Assembly (NCBI GenBank): GCA_028285025.1
Contig: JANQQH010000128.1
Coordinates: 1 to 5,322, forward strand
DNA length: 5,322 nucleotides
Direction of reading: 5' to 3'
Source of the DNA: Hyphomicrobiaceae bacterium
GTDB taxonomy: Bacteria > Pseudomonadota > Alphaproteobacteria > Rhizobiales > HXMU1428-3
The notes under the pieces are model-generated. The model saw only the letters and a program-made list of their open reading frames with translations, was not told the DNA's origin and made no database searches. This document shows positions 1 to 5,322 of the stretch, in pieces (the first letter of the stretch is position 1; each line of letters opens with the position of its first letter). Position numbers and translations under genes: made by a program.

Positions 1-132
1 GTGAAACGCTCTTTTTTCCTGAAGCGTTTCATTTGCCCCACAACCGGTGTCCACTTTTGGGTGAAACGCTCTTTTTTCTTGAAGCGTTTCATTGATCCCA
101 AAACTGGTGTCCACTTTTGGGTGAAACGCTCT
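1..132. repeat. Tandem 60-bp palindromic intergenic repeat (2 full copies plus a 12-bp partial)
   Basis: Copies at 1-60 and 61-120 differ at only 6 positions (about 90% identity), and 121-132 repeats the first 12 bases. Each unit opens with GTGAAACGCTCTTTTTT, carries the inverted arm AGCGTTTCA, and ends with GGTGTCCACTTTTGG. The arm TGAAACGCT occurs at 2-10, 62-70 and 122-130, and its perfect complement AGCGTTTCA at 23-31 and 83-91, so adjacent arms can pair in more than one way. The style resembles the intergenic mosaic elements of rhizobia and Brucella (RIME-like, non-coding palindromic elements). That family assignment is from memory and not checked. The array may extend left of the window. 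The open frame across it is a by-product of the 60-bp period, which is divisible by three. Confidence 0.9.
83..130 (-). other. Large bulged hairpin immediately downstream of the TraB-like gene
   Basis: Arms AGCGTTTCA (83-91) and TGAAACGCT (122-130) pair perfectly over 9 bp. Inside them CCCAAAA (97-103) pairs with TTTTGGG (115-121), and after a C/C mismatch TGG (105-107) pairs with CCA (111-113) around the loop TGT. The only large irregularity is a 5-base bulge at 92-96. The hairpin begins directly after the stop codon of the minus-strand gene, so its transcript could fold here and gain 3' protection or termination. No clean U-run follows on the minus strand, so I do not call it a standard intrinsic terminator. 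It is part of the repeat array, and the structure could equally act at DNA level. Confidence 0.6.
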
Positions 133-1147
133 AAAAAATTTTTTCGACCTTGTATCCAGATTTTCTGTAAAGCTCAACCAGGCCTTTTTCTCCTACCAAA
201 TGTAGGGCCCCGACTGCTATAAAAGCGCCTCCTTGTTTCACCATGGGTGAAGAACGCTTATGCATTTTGATATTGCGCTTATCTAGCAGGAATTTTTTAA
301 AAGACGCGCTAGCTGCGCGCGATTTTTCCAAATCTTTTGAATATAAAATGGACAAAGGCATTATCAATTCCAATTGTCGGGATAGGTACAGGTCAACAGT
401 GGTGGCGTACATATCTGCTAAAAGTGTGCGCGTATGAATACGATCTTCGAGTAATGTGAGTTGATGATTAAAGGGTAGGGTGGAAAATGCCATATATTGT
501 TCTTCTATGGATTCTAGGCCTATAACTGGCGTTCCGTTCGACCTGGCAAATTGCGTGATTTGAGCGTCAAGAACTGAGATTTTACTGTTGATGCGTAGTT
601 TTTCACATCCAGGAACGGCAAAGAAATTAACGCTGGCAAACCAAGGTTTAAGGATTGGCAACAAATTGGCTGGAATACCTGCTGACTTAGAAGCTTCAAG
701 CAAAGTGGCATAATCTTGAGAAGAGAGCACTTGATCGAGTTGTTTGTCCTGCCCTTGCATCGTAAAGAATAATCCGGGGAGTTGTTGTACGATTTGAGTC
801 GCGGTCTTTTCATTTAGATTGTCAATTTCAACAGCAACTGATTGTGCCGTTTCCAATGCTTGTCTAACTTGAGCTGGCAATTGTTTTACGCGTGGATCGG
901 TTGAGTGAACGGTGCCAAAAAGGTAAGACACTCGGCCTTGATCATCAGATATTTTCCAAAATACAGCATCAGCGTTTTGGTTGTCTGTTACCAAGCTTTG
1001 TAGATATTGAAATTTATTACGATCTGTTTGGCGAATATGTTCAATTAGGTTTTTGCCTTGGCAAAGGGGGACCTCTTTTGCTGATATTGGAGAAGATATG
1101 ATCAGCGGGTACAAGATAAGCTGGATAAGATAAAAAAATCGTATCAT
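131..1147 (-). CDS. Secreted TraB/GumN-family protein (putative Tiki-like metallohydrolase)
   Basis: A 338-residue protein of the TraB/PrgY/GumN family; its substrate is unknown. Residues 1-23 look like a Sec signal peptide (MIRFF, a hydrophobic core, then a small-residue SPISA end), predicting export. Family marks in order are GTVH at 78-81, VEID at 106-109, a VLDAQ...GLESIEEQ block at about 191-217, RNIKM at 291-295 and GALHLVGEKG at 313-322, with the usual GYKVE end. The two GxxH motifs match those proposed to bind metal in Tiki/TraB proteins, which motivates the metalloprotease idea; activity is not proven for bacterial members. Length is normal for the family. The ATG start is supported by AAAGGTG at 1156-1162, eight bases upstream. 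It lies 159 bp downstream of pckA in the same direction, so read-through is possible. Its stop codon (131-133) overlaps the end of the repeat array by two bases. Confidence 0.88.
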   Translation of the reverse strand: MIRFFYLIQLILYPLIISSPISAKEVPLCQGKNLIEHIRQTDRNKFQYLQSLVTDNQNADAVFWKISDDQGRVSYLFGTVHSTDPRVKQLPAQVRQALETAQSVAVEIDNLNEKTATQIVQQLPGLFFTMQGQDKQLDQVLSSQDYATLLEASKSAGIPANLLPILKPWFASVNFFAVPGCEKLRINSKISVLDAQITQFARSNGTPVIGLESIEEQYMAFSTLPFNHQLTLLEDRIHTRTLLADMYATTVDLYLSRQLELIMPLSILYSKDLEKSRAASASFKKFLLDKRNIKMHKRSSPMVKQGGAFIAVGALHLVGEKGLVELYRKSGYKVEKIF

Positions 1148-1234
1148 AAACTCTACACCTTTAATAATTTCATATAGAGCAAAGCATAACGAGCAAACAA
1201 AGTGTAAGGCAAATAAAAAATAGAAAACGGCCTA

Positions 1235-1257
1235 TTGGCAATTTTTAATTTTGCCAA
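1235..1257 (-). terminator. Weak terminator-like hairpin downstream of pckA
   Basis: TTGGCAA (1235-1241) and TTGCCAA (1251-1257) form a 7-bp stem with a 9-base AT-rich loop, about 50 bp beyond the pckA stop. On the minus strand the T-rich stretch comes only after about 15 bases (around 1213-1220), so this is not a textbook intrinsic terminator. It could cause partial termination before the TraB-like gene or simply be chance in AT-rich DNA. The rest of the 1148-1306 spacer shows the ribosome binding site of the downstream gene and no convincing promoter. Confidence 0.3.
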
Positions 1258-1306
1258 AATCGAATCATATGAAATTTAAGATGAGTGGCAGGCCAGTTAG
1301 ATAAAA

Positions 1307-2920
1307 CTATTCAGCTGCATTTTGAATTTGTGGTGCTGCGGAGCGGACATCAGAGGCCACATGGTTTTCAAACTTTTTAAAATTCTCAACAAAGATATCG
1401 ACCAGCCGCGCGGCTACGGCATCATAGGCTTGTTGGTCGCCCCACGTTTCACGCGGTGTTAAAATGGACTGATCTTTAAGCCCATCAACTGCAATAGGGA
1501 CTTCAAATCCAAAGATTGGGTCTATGCGCATTGGTGTTGACTTTAAACCTCCGCTTAAAGCGGCATCTAAAAGCCTGCGTGTGGCTTTAATGGGCATGCG
1601 TGACCCTTTACCATATTGACCGCCGGTCCAGCCTGTGTTGACCAACCAGCAATCGACATTGTGCTTGGCGATTAGATCACGCAATAAATTGCCATATACA
1701 CTTGGATGGCGCGGCATGAACGGGGCGCCAAAGCAAGTTGAAAACGTGGCTGTTGGTTCTGTCACGCCTTTTTCGGTGCCGGCAACTTTTGCAGTATAGC
1801 CTGATAGGAAGTGATACATGGCTTGTGCCGGGGTTAGCTTTGCAATTGGCGGCAGGACGCCAAAGGCATCAGCTGTTAGCATGATAATGTTTAAAGGCTG
1901 TCCGCTCAGACCTGTTGTGCTAGCCTGTTTAATGAAATCAAGTGGGTAAGCGCCGCGCGTGTTTTCAGTTAAAGAGCCGTCTTCAAAATCGGGGCTGCCA
2001 TCATCGTTTAGAATAACATTTTCCATCACCGCATGATCGCGATTGATGGCATCATAAATCTCTGGTTCGGCCTCACGGGATAAACGAATGGCTTTGGCAT
2101 AACAACCGCCTTCAAAGTTGAACACGCCATTGTCGGCCCAGCCGTGTTCGTCATCACCTACCAAACAGCGTTTTGGGTCGGCGGAAAGGGTTGTCTTGCC
2201 TGTGCCTGAAAGGCCAAAAAACACAGCAGAATTGCCGTCCTTATCTTCATTAACAGAACAATGCATTGGCATAATGCCTTTTTCTGGCAAGATATAATTT
2301 AGGTAGGAAAAGACTGACTTTTTCATTTCACCGGCATATTCGGTGCCGCCGATTAAAACAAGTTTTTGGTCAAGATCTAGCGCGATAACCGTTTCACTTC
2401 GTGTTCCGTGACGCTCTGGGTCAGCTTTGAAATTTGGCAAGTCAACAATGGTCAAATCAATGTTAAAATTGACGCGTTGTTCCGGGGTGGGTTCTATCAT
2501 CAAATGCTGAATGAACAAGGCATGCCAGGCATATTCACAATAAACTCTGGTGTTTATTTGATGGCTTGGATCGGCACCGCCATGCAAATCTTGCACAAAT
2601 AAATCTTTGCCTTTGGTGTGAGTGAGGAAATCTTCTTTTAATAGGTTAAATTTTTCTGGGCTTATGGGGGCGTTATTGTCCCACCAAATGGTGTGCTGTG
2701 TGTTTGTGCTTTTGACGACATGTTTGTCTTTTGCTGAACGGCCCGTGTGTTGGCCTGTTTTTACGCAGAGCGCCCCGTTGGCTGCTTTGACACCTTCATT
2801 TCTCTGAAGTGCAAAATCAAACAATTGTGAGCGGCTATTGTTAAGAAAAATTGTTCCCGGGTCAGTCAAGGGAAAAGTTATATGCTGTGTCATGCCGCCA
2901 TCTATCGTTTTTAAAGTCAC
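1307..2920 (-). CDS. pckA: Phosphoenolpyruvate carboxykinase (ATP), EC 4.1.1.49
   Basis: PckA catalyses oxaloacetate + ATP to PEP + CO2 + ADP, the entry step of gluconeogenesis on succinate, malate and other organic acids, in the cytoplasm. The 537-residue length fits the ATP-type bacterial enzyme. Visible motifs are [12 protein letters not shown] at 55-66 (substrate arginine R61), [12 protein letters not shown] at 191-202, MPMHCSVN at 217-224, the P-loop GLSGTGKTT at 236-244, the second phosphate/metal motif GDDEHGW at 255-261, and ENTRGAYP at 319-326. By alignment from memory to the E. coli enzyme, the Mn ligands would be K201, H220 and D257, the ATP lysine K242, and a catalytic arginine R322. 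All are present, so the enzyme should be active. The frame starts with GTG; an ATG nine codons inside (2891-2893) would give 528 residues. It is divergent from chvI, the standard rhizobial arrangement. Confidence 0.97.
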   Translation of the reverse strand: MTLKTIDGGMTQHITFPLTDPGTIFLNNSRSQLFDFALQRNEGVKAANGALCVKTGQHTGRSAKDKHVVKSTNTQHTIWWDNNAPISPEKFNLLKEDFLTHTKGKDLFVQDLHGGADPSHQINTRVYCEYAWHALFIQHLMIEPTPEQRVNFNIDLTIVDLPNFKADPERHGTRSETVIALDLDQKLVLIGGTEYAGEMKKSVFSYLNYILPEKGIMPMHCSVNEDKDGNSAVFFGLSGTGKTTLSADPKRCLVGDDEHGWADNGVFNFEGGCYAKAIRLSREAEPEIYDAINRDHAVMENVILNDDGSPDFEDGSLTENTRGAYPLDFIKQASTTGLSGQPLNIIMLTADAFGVLPPIAKLTPAQAMYHFLSGYTAKVAGTEKGVTEPTATFSTCFGAPFMPRHPSVYGNLLRDLIAKHNVDCWLVNTGWTGGQYGKGSRMPIKATRRLLDAALSGGLKSTPMRIDPIFGFEVPIAVDGLKDQSILTPRETWGDQQAYDAVAARLVDIFVENFKKFENHVASDVRSAAPQIQNAAE

Positions 2921-2932
2921 GCTAAAAATAAA

Positions 2933-2936
2933 CTCC
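2933..2936 (-). promoter_or_regulatory. Candidate ribosome binding site for the pckA GTG start
   Basis: GGAG on the minus strand lies 12 bases before the GTG at 2918-2920, a long but usable spacing. The alternative ATG at 2891-2893 has only GGCGGC directly against it and no properly spaced Shine-Dalgarno. This favours the GTG start, with moderate certainty. Confidence 0.45.
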
Positions 2937-3180
2937 AGAAGAAGTGGATGCGCTGCCCGATTTGTGAGCTTTTCCCTCCACCTTCGTTTTCAGTTCATGA
3001 CGAAGAATTCATGTAATGTCACAAATCCTTCATACCAGTCTAAATGCCACTTCTATTCGACTAATAAAAATGATTCAACTCGCCATTGGTCTAACAAGCT
3101 GCTTGTAAACATATAATTTAGCTAAGGTGCATAAAACTCACACTGTTTTTCCAATAATTTTGATAAAGCTAAAGCAAAGT

Positions 3181-3266
3181 AACTGCCTTAAAAAATTAGC
3201 GCAAGCATTGCCTTTCACCAGAAAACCGCTAACATCGCCCCTAACTTGCGTTCAACTGCCTTAAAA
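3181..3266. repeat. 13-bp direct repeat upstream of chvI
   Basis: AACTGCCTTAAAA occurs exactly at 3181-3193 and 3254-3266. The starts are 73 bp apart, about seven helical turns, so proteins bound to both would sit on roughly the same DNA face. The second copy overlaps the left arm of the 3261-3286 dyad. A role as regulator sites is inference. Confidence 0.6.
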
Positions 3267-3286
3267 TGCCCACAAAGGCATCTTAA
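3261..3286. promoter_or_regulatory. Imperfect 26-bp dyad upstream of chvI (operator or leader hairpin)
   Basis: TTAAAATGCC (3261-3270) and GGCATCTTAA (3277-3286) are complementary at 9 of 10 positions around the 6-base spacer CACAAA. The element ends 45 bases before the chvI ATG. It could be an operator for a dimeric regulator or, if transcription starts upstream, an mRNA hairpin. Nothing here distinguishes the two. Confidence 0.5.
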
Positions 3287-3331
3287 TCGCCAAATTTATA
3301 TCAATGCTCACAACAATAAGGCTCACATAAT

Positions 3332-4027
3332 ATGCCAACAGTCGCTCTGGTCGATGATGATCGTAATATTTTAACATCACTGCGTATAGTGTTAGAAACC
3401 GAAGGATATAAGGTGCGCACCTATAATGATGGCGCTTCTGGTCTTGAAGGTTTGACACAAGAGCCACCTGATATTGCCATTCTTGACATTAAGATGCCGC
3501 GTATGGATGGGATGGAGCTTTTGCGCCGTTTGCGCCAAGATAGTGAATTACCGGTTATTTTCCTTACCTCAAAAGATGAAGAAATTGATGAGTTGTTTGG
3601 CCTAAAAATGGGTGCAGATGATTATATAAGGAAGCCGTTTTCTCAACGGTTATTGGTTGAGAGGGTTAAAGCTATTTTGCGCCGCGGGGTAGCGCGCGCA
3701 ACTGATGCCCCGCCGGCTAATTCGGACAATACATTAGAGCGCGGCAAACTGGTTATGGATCAAGAGCGCCATACCTGTCATTGGGATGGGAAACCGGTTA
3801 CTTTAACAGTCACAGAATTTTTAATTTTGCAATCATTGGCCCAACGCCCTGGTGTGGTGAAAAGCCGTGATGCGCTTATGGATGCGGCTTATGACGACCA
3901 AGTTTATGTAGATGACCGTACCATTGACAGCCATATCAAGCGTTTGCGTAAAAAATTCAAAGTGGTTGATGATGATTTTGATGTTATTGAAACGCTTTAC
4001 GGGGTTGGCTATCGCTTTAAAGAATAG
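3332..4027 (+). CDS. chvI: Two-component response regulator ChvI (OmpR/PhoB family)
   Basis: A 231-residue cytoplasmic regulator, partner of the ChvG kinase. The receiver domain (about 1-118) has the acidic pocket D8-D9, phospho-acceptor D52 in ILDIKMP, T79 in FLTS and K101 in RKPF. The block from [15 protein letters not shown] through [21 protein letters not shown] is highly characteristic of ChvI. A short linker (about 119-135) leads to a winged-helix DNA-binding domain ending in [14 protein letters not shown] and YGVGYRFKE. The ATG start has AAGG at 3318-3321, ten bases upstream. Orthologues (ChvI of Agrobacterium and Sinorhizobium, BvrR of Brucella, BatR of Bartonella) control envelope, exopolysaccharide, acid response and host interaction genes. 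All key residues are intact. It precedes chvG by 132 bp on the same strand, so the two are probably co-transcribed. Confidence 0.97.
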   Translation: MPTVALVDDDRNILTSLRIVLETEGYKVRTYNDGASGLEGLTQEPPDIAILDIKMPRMDGMELLRRLRQDSELPVIFLTSKDEEIDELFGLKMGADDYIRKPFSQRLLVERVKAILRRGVARATDAPPANSDNTLERGKLVMDQERHTCHWDGKPVTLTVTEFLILQSLAQRPGVVKSRDALMDAAYDDQVYVDDRTIDSHIKRLRKKFKVVDDDFDVIETLYGVGYRFKE

Positions 4028-4034
4028 CTATAAT

Positions 4035-4064
4035 TGTGCCAAATAGTGGGATTAATGTGCCAAA
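4035..4064. repeat. TGTGCCAAA direct repeat in the chvI-chvG spacer
   Basis: TGTGCCAAA occurs exactly at 4035-4043 and 4056-4064, a 21-bp period equal to two helical turns. The first copy begins eight bases after the chvI stop. Tandem half-sites in helical phase are typical of OmpR-family regulators, but no known ChvI consensus was matched and the function is inferred. Confidence 0.55.
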
Positions 4065-4072
4065 CTAAGGGC

Positions 4073-4091
4073 TGAAGAGAGTTTCTCTTTA
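4073..4091 (+). other. Small hairpin in the chvI-chvG spacer
   Basis: TGAAGAGA (4073-4080) pairs with TCTCTTTA (4084-4091) over 8 bp including one G-U, around a 3-base loop. Only TTTA and four A residues follow, so it is a poor terminator. It could tune the ratio of chvI to chvG mRNA. Apart from this, the TGTGCCAAA repeats and the chvG ribosome binding site, the 4028-4159 spacer shows nothing convincing. Confidence 0.3.
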
Positions 4092-4141
4092 AAAGCTGCT
4101 TTGAGTGAGCAACTATCCCGACCTTAAGCTTAAAAATCTTG

Positions 4142-4148
4142 AAGAAGG
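4142..4148 (+). promoter_or_regulatory. Ribosome binding site that selects the chvG start
   Basis: AAGAAGG ends 11 bases before the ATG at 4160. Five in-frame start codons crowd this point (ATG 4160, GTG 4163, ATG 4166, ATG 4175, ATG 4184). None of the later ones has a well-spaced Shine-Dalgarno of its own; GAAGG at 4177-4181 is only two bases from the last. ATG 4160 is therefore preferred. Confidence 0.55.
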
Positions 4149-4159
4149 TTTTACAGCTA

Positions 4160-5322
4160 ATGGTGATGAAGTGTATGAAGGCAATGAAAGAGACCACAAA
4201 GAAGGCGTTTTTTTCTAGCACCGTTGCTCCCCTGGCAGCGCAGGAAAAGCTTGCTTCAAAAACTAAGAATTTGCCTAAATCTAACCGAAATAACCCCTTT
4301 ACAATTGGGTCTTTAAAAAAACTCCTTGTACGTCTTAGATCTGCTCTGAGAGATAGCATCAATTTTTCAAGCTTAGGGCGCACCATATTTATTAGTAATA
4401 TGATCGCCTTGATTTTTTTAGTGTTGGGTATTCTTTATTTAAATCAACTTAGGGTTGGTTTAATAGGTGCTAAGGTGGAAAGTCTGCAAACCCAAGGTGA
4501 GATTATTGCTGGGGCCATTGCTGCTTCGGCCACGGCTGATACTGACCAGATCATTGTGGACCCTGAAAGCCTGCTGGAGACAGGTGCAGATGCTCCTTTT
4601 ATCACCAATGATACCTTTTCTTCACTTGAATTTCCTATCGATCCAGAACGGGTTGCCCCGATTTTACGCCGCCTGGTTCAGCCTACAGGGACCAGAGCTC
4701 GCATTTATGACTCAGACTCAACATTGATTGTTGACAGTCGGCGCCTTTATTCTGGAAGCTCAATTTCGCGTTTTGATTTGCCTCCAACTCCAGCTGTGGA
4801 GCGTGATTGGTGGTCTCAGTTGGAACAAGGGTTTAAACGCCTTATGTTTTATAATGAATTGCCAGAATATAAAGAAGATATTGTAGGTGATGGTAAAGTC
4901 TATTTTGAAGTTAGTGCTGCTTTTGGCGGGACCACAACGCCAATGGTGCGGGTGAGCTCTCAGGGCAAGCAAATTATCTCGGTGGCCGTGCCCATTCGTC
5001 GTTTGAGCCGGGTTTTGGGTGTGTTGTTGCTCTCCACAAAGGGGGGGGATTTGGAAAAAACGATCCGTAAGGAGCGCAGAGCCATTATACGTCTTACAAT
5101 GCTGGCTTTTGGTGTGAGTTTGTTAACCTCTTTGTTTTTAACCCGTTATATTGCTCAACCTATGCGCCGTTTGTCTGCTGCGGCCAACCGTGTTGGTGAA
5201 AGCATCCGAGCGCGTGAAGAAATCCCTGATTACACCCAGCGTAACGATGAGATTGGCCAACTTTCTGGCTCGTTTCGAGATATGACGGCGGCTCTTTATC
5301 GACGTTTGGATTCTATTGAAAC
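4160..5322 (+). CDS. chvG: Sensor histidine kinase ChvG (ExoS), N-terminal part, cut by the window edge
   Basis: 387 codons are present and the frame is open at the right edge. The protein is the inner-membrane kinase partner of ChvI. Residues 1-74 form a basic cytoplasmic N-terminus. TM1 is about 75-95 (IFISNM to ILYLNQ). A periplasmic sensor domain spans about 96-307 and includes QGEIIAGAIAASA, FPIDPERVAPILRRL, RARIYD and SVAVPIRR, all characteristic of ChvG/ExoS. TM2 is about 308-332, followed by a HAMP segment opening at YIAQPMRRLSAAA and continuing through EEIPDYTQRNDEIGQL to the edge. The dimerisation/phospho-acceptor histidine and the ATPase domain lie beyond the window. In rhizobia the periplasmic domain is held off by ExoR and activated at low pH. 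The frame is closed upstream by TGA at 4106-4108. An 8-G run at 5041-5048 lies just before TM2. Confidence 0.96.
   Translation, partial: MVMKCMKAMKETTKKAFFSSTVAPLAAQEKLASKTKNLPKSNRNNPFTIGSLKKLLVRLRSALRDSINFSSLGRTIFISNMIALIFLVLGILYLNQLRVGLIGAKVESLQTQGEIIAGAIAASATADTDQIIVDPESLLETGADAPFITNDTFSSLEFPIDPERVAPILRRLVQPTGTRARIYDSDSTLIVDSRRLYSGSSISRFDLPPTPAVERDWWSQLEQGFKRLMFYNELPEYKEDIVGDGKVYFEVSAAFGGTTTPMVRVSSQGKQIISVAVPIRRLSRVLGVLLLSTKGGDLEKTIRKERRAIIRLTMLAFGVSLLTSLFLTRYIAQPMRRLSAAANRVGESIRAREEIPDYTQRNDEIGQLSGSFRDMTAALYRRLDSIE
5041..5048 (+). repeat. Eight-G homopolymer inside chvG
   Basis: The run covers AAG GGG GGG GAT, encoding the conserved K-G-G-D just after LLLST. Insertion or loss of one G would shift the frame about 12 codons before TM2 and remove TM2, HAMP and the kinase domains. 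Confidence 0.9.

Larger units (their letters stand above)
2921..3331. promoter_or_regulatory. Divergent pckA/chvI control region (411 bp, no gene)
   Basis: No credible coding sequence lies here; open frames entering it are antisense continuations from pckA or chvI. It must contain the promoters of both genes. I cannot point to a strong -35/-10 pair on either strand; AT-rich stretches around 3111-3120 and 3290-3302 are possible -10 regions. Structures visible are a 13-bp direct repeat (3181-3193 and 3254-3266), a dyad at 3261-3286, and a 9-bp inverted pair near pckA (GATTTGTGA at 2959-2967, TCACAAATC at 3019-3027). The half nearest pckA would form its 5' leader. Confidence 0.7.

Noticed and set aside
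1..132. CRISPR-like array
   Set aside because: The repeats are contiguous 60-bp units without unique spacers, and the internal differences do not separate constant repeats from variable spacers.
1..222. Open frame on the plus strand covering the left repeats
   Set aside because: The protein is only the translated 60-bp repeat followed by sequence antisense to the TraB-like gene. The repeat period is a multiple of three, which keeps the frame open without coding meaning.
2838..3116. 92-codon plus-strand frame in the pckA/chvI intergenic region
   Set aside because: It begins antisense to the pckA N-terminus, has low-complexity composition, no recognisable motif and no clear ribosome binding site.
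3117..3173. TTTAGCT / AGCTAAA inverted pair upstream of chvI
   Set aside because: It is short, AT-rich and separated by 43 bases, so it is not distinguishable from chance.
3261..3467. 68-codon minus-strand frame overlapping the chvI start
   Set aside because: It is the antisense shadow of the well-supported chvI reading frame, and its sequence resembles no family I know.
4124..4133. Perfect palindrome TTAAGCTTAA before chvG
   Set aside because: A 10-bp AT-rich palindrome is expected by chance in DNA of this composition, and it has no loop to form a stable hairpin.
4009..4386. 125-codon minus-strand frame across the chvI-chvG junction
   Set aside because: It is antisense to the chvI end, the spacer and the chvG N-terminus, which are clearly coding on the plus strand. 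No domain is recognisable.

Overview
The window looks like a chromosomal segment of a low-GC (low-to-mid 40s percent by eye) alphaproteobacterium of the order Hyphomicrobiales (Rhizobiales). The main evidence is the arrangement pckA <- -> chvI-chvG, the classic rhizobial layout in which the gluconeogenic PEP carboxykinase gene is divergent from an essential cell-envelope two-component system. The protein motifs are strongly of this type, and the left edge carries a palindromic repeat of rhizobial intergenic-mosaic style. I cannot name a genus.

Layout. Positions 1-132 hold a tandem array of a 60-bp palindromic repeat (two full copies about 90% identical, plus a 12-bp remnant) that touches the stop codon of the next gene. 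131-1147 (-) encodes a secreted TraB/GumN-family protein with two GxxH motifs. 1148-1306 is a short spacer with a weak terminator-like hairpin. 1307-2920 (-) is pckA, complete, probably starting at GTG. 2921-3331 is a 411-bp divergent control region with a 13-bp direct repeat and an imperfect 26-bp dyad. 3332-4027 (+) is chvI, an OmpR-family response regulator. 4028-4159 is a spacer with two TGTGCCAAA repeats exactly 21 bp apart. 4160-5322 (+) is the 5' part of chvG, the membrane sensor kinase. It runs off the right edge before the catalytic histidine.

How the genes relate. ChvG senses envelope or acid conditions (in rhizobia and agrobacteria through the periplasmic repressor ExoR) and phosphorylates ChvI. 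ChvI then reprograms envelope, exopolysaccharide and host-interaction genes. PckA makes PEP from oxaloacetate during growth on organic acids. The conserved divergent arrangement suggests shared control across 2921-3331, but no binding site here is proven. The TraB-like protein would be exported to the periplasm or outer face; a link to ChvG signalling is speculation.

I see no clearly new multi-gene system. The most interesting items are non-coding: the repeat array, whose copy differences all respect its secondary structure; the unexplained repeats around chvI; and an 8-G tract inside chvG that could slip.
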